64,000 nt of DNA from Asterias rubens (lineage: Eukaryota > Echinodermata > Asteroidea > Forcipulatida > Asteriidae). The stretch lies in the NCBI RefSeq assembly GCF_902459465.1, contig NC_047065.1, positions 744,001 to 808,000 on the forward strand. Reading direction: 5' to 3'. Below the pieces are notes generated by a model. The model saw only the letters and a list, made by a program, of their open reading frames with translations, was not told the origin of the DNA and searched no databases. Shown one piece after another: positions 34,737-45,300 of the stretch; the stretch's first letter is position 1, and every line of letters starts with the position of its first letter. The position numbers were made by a program, and so were the translations under genes.

Positions 34737-37481
34737 ATGGTAAAGCATGGCGGACGAATTGTCCTTAAATTCATAAGATTATGAGTTTTATAACTGCCAA
34801 AATTCACCAATTCCATAAAGAATAACCACTTACGCAACTATGACACTTACTGTGTGCTTAGATTTGTGTGTTGAGTTGATTACGTGTTATGTTTTGACAA
34901 CTTTAAATGGTACAATCAATTTTGCAATTTCTTGCGTGGCAATGCTATTCAATTTTTCTGCCCAGTTTCCGGACGTGTGTTTGCATTGCATTAACTGGAA
35001 TTGTACTTAAAACTTGCCCATCAAGTTTTTCTTTTTAAATTAAATTTCACTTCAGTATTTTGGAAAAGTTTCCGTATGGCGCCACCACTTTTTCATTCGA
35101 TATGAAATAATATAGTATCTAATTTACCTCAATGATATATCCCTTTTTGTAAAAATGAGTGACAGGTATCTTAACTTCAAAATAGAAAAAATACTGGATA
35201 ACTTTCCGTATGGTGAGGTGGTGGCGCCATACGGAAAGTTATCCAGTATTTTTTCTATTTTGAAGTTAAGATAGAGTGTAAATGATCTGGGCCAAAAATC
35301 TGGGCTCTGCTTGGAGCAGGGAATTCCGCGCTCGCGGCTCTGCGCTTGCGAATTGCACGGTCAGCAGAGAATAGTGATCGTAAAGACGTAAGTGCTTGCT
35401 TAGCCTAACCTTAGCGCAGACCATGAAATTGGGCCCAGATGAAACAAGGAAGTGTCTTAAAAAAAGTGTTGTTTATCAATATTAATCATAATAATTCAAG
35501 ATCAAGAATGATGTTGAAAATTAAATGTATCACTTTAGTATTTTATTTTAATTAAATTGAATTGTTTGGTTTGACCAGTTAAATTCTTAAAATCCGAATA
35601 GGAATACCACTTGATTTTGGCATAAGGGATATTGTAATTTGCTGATTCTGTTTTGTTTCTCAGGTATTCGAACGCTTTGTTGAGATCGGCCGTGTGGCCT
35701 TTATGGCCGTCGGTAAAAACAGGGGAAAGCTATGCGCCATCGTTGATGTCATCGATCAGAAGAGGGTATGTTGTTTAGGAAGGTTCCTTCGATCAACGAT
35801 CCAACTATTAACCACCACTTTTAAAGAGATTTATTTTATGTTTTTAACTTAGTTGGACTGTATATTTCCCTTATAAAATATTCCTCTTGAGGAATTGGTT
35901 GCTGAAACGCAAAATTTGGAAAAGGAAGCTCATACTACATCCCACGGACGGAACTCTCTCTTGCACTCATGCCAAAAAGAACTATAAATGAAGTGTAGCG
36001 AGCAACAATGTAAGACCCACATATAAATGTAGACCCGAAAATCAGTTTCTATTTAAAGAAAGAGTGATGTTTAATTTCTTCTCTCTTTCATATGAATCAT
36101 TGGCTCAAACATTTAACTGCTTTAAATTTAGAATTCAAACAAAAATCTTCTGCAGTATTTGGAAAATATCTTTGCCGCGGGGAACAAAAGAAAGAAGTTT
36201 CACGTTTTCATTTGTTTTCTTTTTGTTCTGAAACCAGGCTCTTGTCGACGGCCCATGCAGTGACTTCCCTCGTCAGCAGATCAGACTGAAGAAGCTTCAT
36301 CTGACCACCTTCAAGATCCGTATCCCTCACTCCGCTCGCACTGCTACCGTCCGCAAGGCATGGGAGAAGGCAGACATCCAGAAGAAGTGGCTGGGGACAA
36401 CATGGGCCAAGAAGTTGGCTGCCAAGAAGAGGGTGAGTAAGCTGTTGGGTTTAGGTCGCCCCTCAATCCTGATAATTCACGTAGGGCGATTCTTGTCATT
36501 GCCTTGGTGCCCTTGAAATCCTCAAGTACAATTAACAATTTCCTCAAAGGGTGCCATTTACCAAGGAGAAAATGCCTTGGTGCCCTACTGCCCTTGCAAA
36601 AATGAAGCATACAGGTCTGCCACCTTCTTAGAAACTTGGTGAATTTGATTTGCATCCGACATACAAAGACATGCAGACAAATCAAATTCAACCTCAAGTC
36701 AATCTTTAAATTCAAACATAACTGCATTTTAAAGTCAACCTGAAAAATGACACGAATTGAGATAAATATTGTTGTTGATTTTACATCAATGCATTGGTTG
36801 AACACAATTGATTTTTAGTTCTTCACAGCTCCAATGCTTGCATAAATTTGAATGTTTTATGAAAAGACTAAACTGTAGAGCGTCTTTCAACCCAAATGTT
36901 CTGTTGTTAATTTTCAGAGAGCCGACATGAACGACTTTGATCGCTACAAGCTCATGAGAGCCAAGCAAAAGGTATGCAGTTTATTCTTATTCCTACAAAA
37001 AAGATTTCTACCTTTTCTTTAAGTAAGATTTGTAAAATTTGAATAGTGAAATACCTCAATTTTATTAAAAGTTTTTTTAGCTGTACATGTTGGGTAATCG
37101 TTCCAACCAACTTCTACAAAAAAAGTTGGTATTTTCCACTGGTCCAACTAAAAAAGTTGTTTTTCCGGAGTCCATTTTTCAGTCTTGGTGCAATCTCACA
37201 TCATCATTTGCTAGGCTTTGATATTCGCTACCCGTTTCTGTCGTCGTTGCCTAATCAGTCCAGTCTTTAAAATCCAGTGTACATTATTTGCTTATAAACA
37301 TGCTCCCTACTCAAAATGTTTGAACACTAGCTCCTTGTTCACTAGAGTAGCAGAAAAAAAAAAAAAAAATCCTATTGTTAACATCCCGCTCCAATTTTTT
37401 TTCTTGCAGAGGACAAGAATCATCAACACCGAGGTGAACAAGATGAAGAAGGCGAAGAGAGCGGCAGCAAAAGCCGAATAA
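34714..37481 (+). CDS. RPL14: Ribosomal protein L14 (eL14), complete
   Basis: Five exons: a tiny first exon starting at a TOP tract near 34714 whose only codon is ATG 34737-34739 followed at once by a donor (ATG|GTAAAG), then 35664-35765, 36238-36432, 36918-36971 and 37410-37481 (TAA). Each join is phase 0; the product is 141 residues, like invertebrate eL14 and shorter than the human protein, which has an Ala-rich tail. Conserved blocks: [31 protein letters not shown], a Trp-rich [16 protein letters not shown] and [11 protein letters not shown]. It is a component of the large ribosomal subunit. The ATG-only first exon and TOP sequence are the usual layout for this gene and allow growth-linked translational control. 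Introns carry MITE (35058-35273) and other repeats. Confidence 0.97.
35058..35273. mobile_element. MITE with TTTCCGTATGGCGCCACCAC ends and a perfect 47-bp inverted repeat
   Basis: The element starts GAAAAGTTTCCGTATGGCGCCACCAC and ends GGTGGCGCCATACGGAAAGTTATCC. Its right part is a perfect inverted repeat: arm 35167-35213, 13-bp loop, arm 35227-35273. The same family is at 41988-42152 in opposite orientation (shared TTCATATCGAATGA and AAAAAGGGATAT). It lies in RPL14 intron 1. Confidence 0.8.
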
Positions 37482-37570
37482 ACTTCCTCCTGTCCTCTTA
37501 AGACGTCTTAGTGACCAAGATGGGTCTCCACAGTCTCGTAAAACTGTCTAATTGGCATTGACACAACCAT

Positions 37571-37662
37571 AAAAACTGCTTTGTAATATGATCACATATT
37601 AAAACTGCTTTGTAATATGATCACATATTAAAACTGCTTTGTAATATGATCACATATTAAAA
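37571..37662. repeat. 29-bp unit, three copies, RPL14 3' UTR
   Basis: AAAACTGCTTTGTAATATGATCACATATT is repeated three times without change, 90 bp after the RPL14 stop and before its poly(A) signal, so it should be transcribed. Confidence 0.9.
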
Positions 37663-37716
37663 CCTCATACTTGTAAAATTGCCTGGCCCCTTTACTGGCC
37701 GTTTGGTTAGAGAAGG

Positions 37717-37722
37717 AATAAA
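37717..37722 (+). terminator. RPL14 polyadenylation signal AATAAA
   Basis: AATAAA lies 236 bp after the RPL14 stop, at a sensible distance for a short ribosomal-protein 3' UTR. Confidence 0.7.
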
Positions 37723-38792
37723 ATGAACATGGTGAAGAAATCAATTGTTTGTAGTACAAATATGTGGTCTCTTGTATTTAATGGTTTATTTATGTTTAAG
37801 TAGGATCTGGTTTTCTTTAAAGTTCTCACATCCCGTAGTTTTGAAGTTAACAAATCTCTTGGGAACTGTTGCTAAAATTATGGGGAAACTTTTTCCTTAG
37901 AAACAATAAGTTCCAATTTAAATTGACTTGGGGAACAGTTCTGGTTGGACAAATCAAATGGACTGAATACAAATGAACTTGCATTGTTTGGGGGTGGGGA
38001 GGATGGCATTGGGTATTTCAGAGGATAGAATAAGCTTTTCTTTAAGACGATACTACAATGAGGAACTAAAGTACTTCACTGAGGAACTTAAGGACGCCAG
38101 GCACAGTGACAACCAGACATTTTGATTTGGGGGATAAGCCGGGGCAACGACATATTTTGGAATTGGGGCTATTTAATTTAACAAGTCAATTTATGTACGT
38201 TTTGTTCAATTTTTTAATTATCCTATATAAGGCGTCGGGTGCATGACAAGAGTTAGTAGACTCATACTTCTCATATTGGAAGAAATTACATGCAATTGGC
38301 TATGACACAACTTGGGAGAATATATAGTAAACGGAACCTTTCTTTTGTGCAAGTTATCTATCTCATTTGGGGCTTTTAATGTATAGCGAATTACAGTACA
38401 TCTCAAAAGATGCCGGATGAGTTGGTTTAACTGTTGTACAAATAAGGTGTCACGGCCGAGTGGTTAAGAGCACTGAATTCAATTTTCTGGCGGTTTAGTT
38501 ATTTGAGTGTGGGTTTGAATCCTGGTCATGGCACTGGTGTCCTTGAGCAAGATGCTTTACTACAATTGCTTCTCTTCACCCAGGGGTATACTGCGAGGGT
38601 AGAGGTTGATATTGTGTATGAAAAAGCCACTAGCGCCATACAGCAGCTCAGGGCTGTATACTCCACAGGGAGCTGAAAAACATTAAAGGAATGTTATCGG
38701 CCCAATGACCAGGACACTAATTACTATTATTTATACACAACCGACTGGGAAAGAAATTACAACACAGTACCAAACCATGAAATTATTATGAA
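37723..38792. other. Spacer between RPL14 and METTL9 3' ends
   Basis: The two genes converge here. The stretch is AT-rich and has one full SINE (38446-38730); no exon is seen. Confidence 0.6.
38446..38730 (+). mobile_element. tRNA-derived SINE, GTGTCCTTGAGCAAG type
   Basis: GTGTCACGGCCGAGTGGTTAAGAG is a Leu/Ser-tRNA-like head with an A box, followed by B box GGGTTTGAATCC, then GGTGTCCTTGAGCAAGATGC, a body with CAGGGCTGTATACTCCACAGGGAGCT and an ATTACTATTATTT tail. The reverse copy at 27818-28160 shares the head, B box and CTCCCTGTGGAGTATACAGCC segment. Confidence 0.85.
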
Positions 38793-41700
38793 TTAGCTTA
38801 CTACATCAACCACACAGTCACTGTCTATGCATTCAGAGTCTGGATCCACACTTGGTATCGTCAGCCCTGCATCCTCAGTCCTCTTCAAGACAAACACAAC
38901 ATCTTGCAAGACGTAGAAAGGGTTCTCTGTGTCGCCCTCGCAAAGGTAAGGCAACTTGGTAAATGTCTGTACAGTAAATCCAGCGGGTAAGAAGAAATCC
39001 TTGGTAGCGCTCAGGACCTGTTCCTCCCATGTCTTGCCTTGGATGTGAAGAATTTCTTCTGGGTCATTCTGATTGCTACCTATGTGAACACACATTGGAG
39101 AGAAGCTCCGTTAAAGAAAAAGGCTAGCATAAAAACATCCTTTTCCTCTGGCAACTCACACCTGTTATCTCAATTTAAATTCCTTTTTGAAACAGTGGAT
39201 TAAACTGGATCATGCACGAATCAGTTGGGCTGCTGACAAGTAATTCAATGTACCACACCCACTTGTTGAAAGGATGTAAACTCTCAGAGTTCATGTGGCC
39301 AAATTAATTTGGAAATTCTTTACAGGGTTGGGGAACTTTTTGAAGACAGGGAAAGAAGCCACTGAGCCATTCGATCCCAAATGATACTTCCTCTATAATA
39401 AACTTCAAAATCTGATGAACAACATCTTTTCTTTTGAAAATATTTGTCTCAGCAAACCTTTACCTGTTTCTACAAATGGTTTGAATGGAAGAACGAGCGC
39501 CACAATAGTCACTCCGCCGGGTACCAGTGACCTATGGATATCGTGCATGATGGAAGCTGGTTTCTCACACCTATCCAATAGATTCAAGCAACTGATGGCA
39601 TCATATTTGGGACCAGCCCATTCCTCAATGCCAAGAACTCTGATAAAATAAATCAAGAGGAAAGGAAATTGTCGTTTGACATAAGCAAAAAGTGCATAGC
39701 TTTTTAGAAATACATCCCAGAGGATGCAACTGGCACCCCATTCACTTTTCGCTAAGCAAAGAAATTTGCTAAGCAGTATTTTCTGCTAAACAGCTTTATG
39801 AAATTGGGCCAGGGAGAAACCAAATCAATAATCCAAGATTAACTTAGGCACCCCCCCCCCCAAAAAAAAAGGTTTAGCGTCCCCGCCCGCTTCCTTTTTT
39901 TCTTCTTCTTTAAAAAAGAAAAGAAAAAGAGATTCAAATTGTGAAAAAAAATCCAAGCCGGTTGTCTTTAAAAATGTGTCAGGCGACCATTATAATTCAT
40001 TTTTTAAAGGCCCTCTTCCTTCCTTTTTTCAAAATGGCAGGATGCTAAACATGTTGGTTTTTGTTTTGGCCTTAAATAGAAAAGATTACCGTACGTGTAT
40101 CCACGCTGCCTCAATCTCCTCTGCATCATATAAGACACTTCTGTTGCCGAAACCTTCATGAAGTGACCGGCCATCATCTCCGTCACTCGGCCATCTCCGG
40201 CTCCAAGGTCAAGAAGATGGTCAGCCTTGAAGTCCTCTTTGATCTGAAGGAGTGAGTTGAACTGCTTAGTGGAGAAGACAAACATACTGCCTCTCTGAAG
40301 AAGTCTTTGTGGATAAAAATAAAACTCTTAAAAGTTTGCTGCTTTGAATAAGTCTTTATCCTTTAATCAGCACATAAATATACACTTAAATAAAACTAAC
40401 CTGTGAACATTTGTGGAGTCAAAAACATGGTCTACAATGAAGCAGACCGTGTTCTGTAATGAAGTTAAACAAAAACCAACACAAATTTCAAGGGATGTTT
40501 AAGTTTGGGTTAAATCCCGGTCATGACACTTGTGTCCTTGAGCCAACAATTAAAGGCACTTAACCATTATTGTTTCGTAAAACACCGGAGAGGAAGAGCA
40601 TTTTGCTGTATCAGCCAGGATCCTAGTGGATAACACCCATGACTCCCCCTACTTTAGTCTGTGAAAGGAGTGACCCTGTTTCAGCCACAGTAGGTGGCAG
40701 CGTGCCCCTGGTGGCAGTTGATTTGGGTCTAGAGCCCAAATCAGTTCAGTTTAGCCTTCACTAACAGCCTGTTTGCTTCAAGTTTGAAAGGGGCAAGGGC
40801 ACCAAGGCATGTTCTCCTTGGTAAAGGGCACCCTATGAGGAAGTTGTAAATTTCTACTGTAGCATTTTAAGGGCACCAAGGGAATGACCGGGGGCACAGA
40901 GGCAATTGCCATTTAAAAAAACAATCCTATCCGATTCCTGTCTTCTTGAGCTTCTTACCCATTGATTGAAGTAGCCGACATTAAGATCCCCAGGAAGGTT
41001 TTGACTAAGCTGTGCAAGGCTTGAGTGATTATCCAATCAGATTTCTCATAGCTTAGATCCAAGAATTGTTCCGTAGCTTCATCCATGTTGCACTGACAGA
41101 ACAAAGCTCTTGACTCTTCAGGAAAGCTCTGCAAGTTACAGTTGTACCACTTTGCAAAAACAGATAAATGCAAAGAAAAATATTTCACTCTGAAGTTGAT
41201 CGCAGAAGAAATGGTTAACTAAGGATTAACACTGGACCACCAACGATAACTTTTTTCTGCTTGACCACAAACCTCATTCACTTGATTTCCCAAACCTCAC
41301 CCGACCCCCTCCCCCACAAAAAAAGTAAAATTTTGTGTAGCTATCACCTCAAATCAAAACCTCGCCTTCTAATTATCCTAAGGACCTTCTGAGGAGAAAT
41401 TAAAAAAACAAGACAATAAAGTCATAAAAACTTGAACTTACTTTATCTACGTCATAATGTCGTCGGATCGCTTGCCTGTTGAACTTGGTGTTAGTCTGAT
41501 GCTCATAGGCTAGCCGCATCATGCTGTTACGTATACGTGGGCGAGACATGACAGTGTGACTTTGAGTGATGTGATGAGCGCATAACTTATTCTTCTCATC
41601 CAGGGAACCTGATACTAATACTAGCAAAGTATAAAAAGAACAAGTCTAAGGAAAAGATTGTCTTGTTTCATAAAAGTATCACAACAGTTTAAAAGTTAAA

Positions 41701-42213
41701 GCGACTTTGTGGGGGTGGGGATGACTTTGCCGGGGGGGGGGGGGGGGGGCAAGATGACTGGCAATCCACCCTTGCAGTTTGTGTACTGTAGTGTTAGATA
41801 ACGTTTCTCTTTTAAAAAAGAATCTGAATTTTTTTTTATATTTAATAGTTTTCACGTTTCCGGTAGAAATTAAAGCAATTCTATTATTTTGGCTGTAAAA
41901 ACCAGTAAAATACCAGTAAAACAAATGAAATATATAGCGGACTTCGACTTTAAATTTCCTTGATACAAATGATACACTGATGATTATAGACGGATAACTT
42001 TCCGTATGGCGCCACCACCTTTTCACTGGCATTTTTACAAAAAAGGGATATCTCATTCATTGAGCTTTTTTGAGGTGAAAAAAAAAAAAAATACTAACTA
42101 TATTATTTCATATCGAATGACAAAGTGGTGGCGCCATACTGAAACTTTTCCCAACATTCAATGATATACTTACGAAGACCACAAATCGCCAATATCAATG
42201 TTAGATTTGTTAT
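38793..42213 (-). CDS. METTL9: METTL9, protein-histidine methyltransferase
   Basis: Six exons: about 42213-42174, 41620-41442, 41149-40959, 40304-40095, 39639-39464 and 39079-38793. All phases join; about 360 residues. METTL9 puts N1(pros)-methyl groups on histidines in HxH motifs of several proteins. The S-adenosylmethionine motif I is LLDLGAGDG in exon 4; exon 5 carries VLGIEEW and DAISCLNLLDRC; exon 6 carries GKTWEEQV and KLPYLCEGD...YVLQDVVFVLK. Exon 1 plus the start of exon 2 give a secretory signal-like run (TNLTLILAICGLLLVSGS), as METTL9 has. Odd: an in-frame TGA precedes this run and no ATG follows it; ATA stands where ATG is expected (42213-42211). The first ATG in exon 2 would remove the signal. 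Donor choice for exon 4 (AC|GTACGG) and the AAAG acceptors of exons 3 and 4 follow phase and homology. Confidence 0.93.
40480..40905. repeat. SINE-related and CCTTGGTGCCC repeats in a METTL9 intron
   Basis: GGTTAAATCCCGGTCATGACACTTGTGTCCTTGAGC marks the body of a SINE related to 38446-38730; a segment with TGACCCTGTTTCAGCC and GATTTGGGTCTAGAGCCCAAATCAGTT is shared with 47895-47965; and 40784-40905 is a reverse copy of the CCTTGGTGCCC repeat. Confidence 0.6.
41988..42152. mobile_element. MITE with TTTCCGTATGGCGCCACCAC ends
   Basis: GGATAACTTTCCGTATGGCGCCACCACC at the left pairs with GTGGTGGCGCCATACTGAAACTTTTCC at the right. It is in METTL9 intron 1, only about 20 bp from the exon 1 donor, and matches the element at 35058-35273. 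Confidence 0.8.
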
Positions 42214-42327
42214 AGAGATTCACGCCGCAGTTCCTTCACTTTGTTTTGTTTTTGAGGTTAAAAGCTGGCAATCTCGGTCGTTGGTGGCGCTGTCCATTGA
42301 CAACACGAACATCATTTTTTAGAAACG
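42214..42327. promoter_or_regulatory. Divergent METTL9/ZC3H3 promoter
   Basis: Only about 115 bp separate the METTL9 first exon (signal peptide start near 42213, minus) and the ZC3H3 ATG (42328, plus). I see no clear TATA in either direction. An arrangement this tight implies one shared promoter region; start sites are not determined. Confidence 0.65.
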
Positions 42328-45300
42328 ATGTCTGCTTTCAGCGACAGGGAAGCCACGCTTTCGCGGCTCTCGAAGTTACAAAGGGAGATCGAACAGTTAA
42401 CTGGTAAGCATAAGAACCCAAACTTTATTATTTTCAAATGTTTGTAGGGAAATTGTTCTCCTTTCGGGTGAAATCTTAGAATTTGTACACCTGCCCAGTT
42501 TCCGGACAAGGGAAACCCCCCAAGATCTGTACGCAAGTTGGATTGGGATGGATGGACCATCATACATGGGTAATTTGCAATTGGTATTTTTAGCTCTCCA
42601 TGAGTCGACATGTAATTATTTGTTCCCGAATGATATTTGAAAATATCCAGCTTGATCATTCTATGGAAAGCTGGACCAGGGTTCAAGAAAGAACAGCAAT
42701 TTCTACATTTTAAAACAGAATACTTTTTGAATTGCCACAATATTATTACTGATTCTTCAAAGACAAAAAATCAAAGAAAATAAAGTCATTCATAAATGAT
42801 TAAAAGTTGAAAATTTATTGGAGTTGTGCACCTCACTTGAGAAAAAGAAAAACCATGAAGTTACACTTTGTTGTGCCTACCCTTAAGATGAATGTGAAAA
42901 TGACATCGTTCTGGGAACAGTTTACTTCCTGAAAAATTGCACCAGTTATAAAAACCTAGACCCAGTAACTGGGGAGCTAGATTCCCCTTTTCAAAATGTT
43001 GGCGCTAGATTCCTTTTTATCGGTCATCATGACCGATAATGTCAAAATTTCGAAAAAAAGGAATCTAGTGCCCCAGTTACTGGGTCTAGGGCTTTGTTTG
43101 AATCATAATTTTGTTTCAAATGGTACTTTTATTCTTGTAAAAATTTTCTTTTGACAGATACTCTCAATCGTAAACCAAATTCAAAGGCAAAGTCTTCAAG
43201 TTATGACGACAGCAATAGATCCTCATCGAGGGCAAGCAGTCGCAGAGTTGTCCTTCCAGGAAGAAGTTCTAACTTGGTGACAGAGCCCAAGGGTTTTTCA
43301 GCTCGGACACCCTTACAACCTAGTCCTAGCTATGCAAGTAGGCTGCAAGAAATAGAGGCTAGGTATGCCACATCGGGTTTGGAGCATAATATCAAACCTG
43401 TTTTTGCTACAGCTCAAATTGTTAGTTCCCTTATTCCATCAGGACAACCTATCGGTGGAAAGAGTTGGACGAGTGCTCACCCAACCACGAACACTGGACA
43501 ATTCCTTAATGTGGCTGGTAGCAGCAAGTCCTCGTTTTCATTCCAACCTGTCAGTTCCCTCCTTCCATCGGGACAACCTATCAAGTCAAGTCGAGGGAGT
43601 CATGTCTGGAAAAGTCATCATCGGTCTGCAAACACTACACAACTCCTGAATGTTGCCGGTAGCCATAGCTCTTCCTTTTTGTTGGAACCAGCGAGACATT
43701 CTACAAAGAGAGATAGGAACACAAGCCAGCAGCATACATCTAAATCATCTCACCGTTCTCAGGTTGTAACTAGCTACAGCCGCGATTTGAGCAAGAAATC
43801 CAAACTGCTCTTGAACAATCAGGTTAAAAAGGTTGAAGAGAAGTACCTGGTCCGTCCCAACTTGCCGATCATGCAGGAACAGCGAAAGCATGTTCTTCAT
43901 TCCAGCTCTACACTGCCCAACGACCCATCAAGAGTAAAGTTATCGTCTAGGAAGGTGATCTCACCCTCGGCCTCTACATCAAAACAGCTTAGTAAGGATT
44001 CCAGTCGTGTACAGTCAACCTCGTCTCTCCCTAGCTCCGGCTCAGACAGGAAATCCAGCAAGTACTCGTGGCGACAACCGTCTCACACAAAACATTCCCA
44101 AGATGAATCCCGTAAGCTTCCGTCCAGTGGTGTCAAAAAATCACCCTTCAAGTATGAGAAATCACAATCTTCAGGAAGCCGAGATTCTTCCCGGACCTCT
44201 ACTGGCAGTCGAAGTTCAAGCCGAGATGCCAATCGTTCCAAGTATCATTACGATTCTCGTAGTACCTCGGAATCATCAGCCCATCGTAAACGCAGACACA
44301 GTGGGGATCATCACACACATAGTTCTCCATACAGTACATCTAAATACAAACTGACAGCCAGACCATCAAGTAGCAGATCAAATACTTCTTCCTCGGGCAG
44401 CGTACAAAAGCATTATTCTACAGACAAAAGGCATGACACTTCTCCAGTTCATCGCAGCTCGAGCAACAGTCGGGTTACAAGCAAAAGTAGTCATGTATAT
44501 ATTCGGGGCAGAGGTCAGAACTATCTTTCGAGTAGAAATCATAGCCTTCAAACTAGAAGAGGTCATGGGTTTGTGACCTTTAGAGGTCATGGATCAAGAG
44601 GTCGTGGGTATGCAAGAGGAGCTGGAGTCTACAGAGGTCAAAGTGCACCAGGTTATAGTCCAAGAACAAAACAAGTATGGGGATCATCATATAGCCCAAG
44701 ATATCGAGGGAAAGGTAAACACATTTCACTTCCTTTCAAACGTCAGTTTTGTTTTTGAACCATCTTCATCAATTCATTCTACAGGTTCATGTTTATGTTA
44801 TTTGCCACAATCTATCATTTTTTCTTCAAACACAGGAAGATCTTCAAGGCACAACTTCACGCGTCCATCACCAAAGAAACATTCTCCGGGAGAAGGCTTC
44901 CGCTCAAAGTATGCACTGATGAAGACCTCTCTGGCACAGAATACACTGAAGAAGCCGCTTTCCTTCATGGAGAAGTAAGAAGTCCTTAAATGTAGAAACT
45001 GGTGGGGAACAATCTTGTAAGGTTTGCAGTAACACTGCAGAATGATCCATGTCTGAGTTACGATGGTTCTGGAAAGAACTGATAATGTCAGAAGTGTATG
45101 TCAGGTTCCTATTTCCAAATGAAACGATGAAAAATGTAATTTCCAACTTCCTGAAAAGTTTTCCCTCAAGCCTACATTTTGTCACATTGAGCTGATTAGA
45201 ATGACATGTTGTCCTGAACGTAATCTTATCTTCTGGGTATTTCCTGTGATGAAATATACCATGATGAGTATCACATTTCAAAGATGACAAAATGGTGTTT

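Noticed and set aside
36344-36805. 153-codon minus-strand ORF
   Set aside because: Antisense of RPL14 exon 3 plus intron; no splice or family support.
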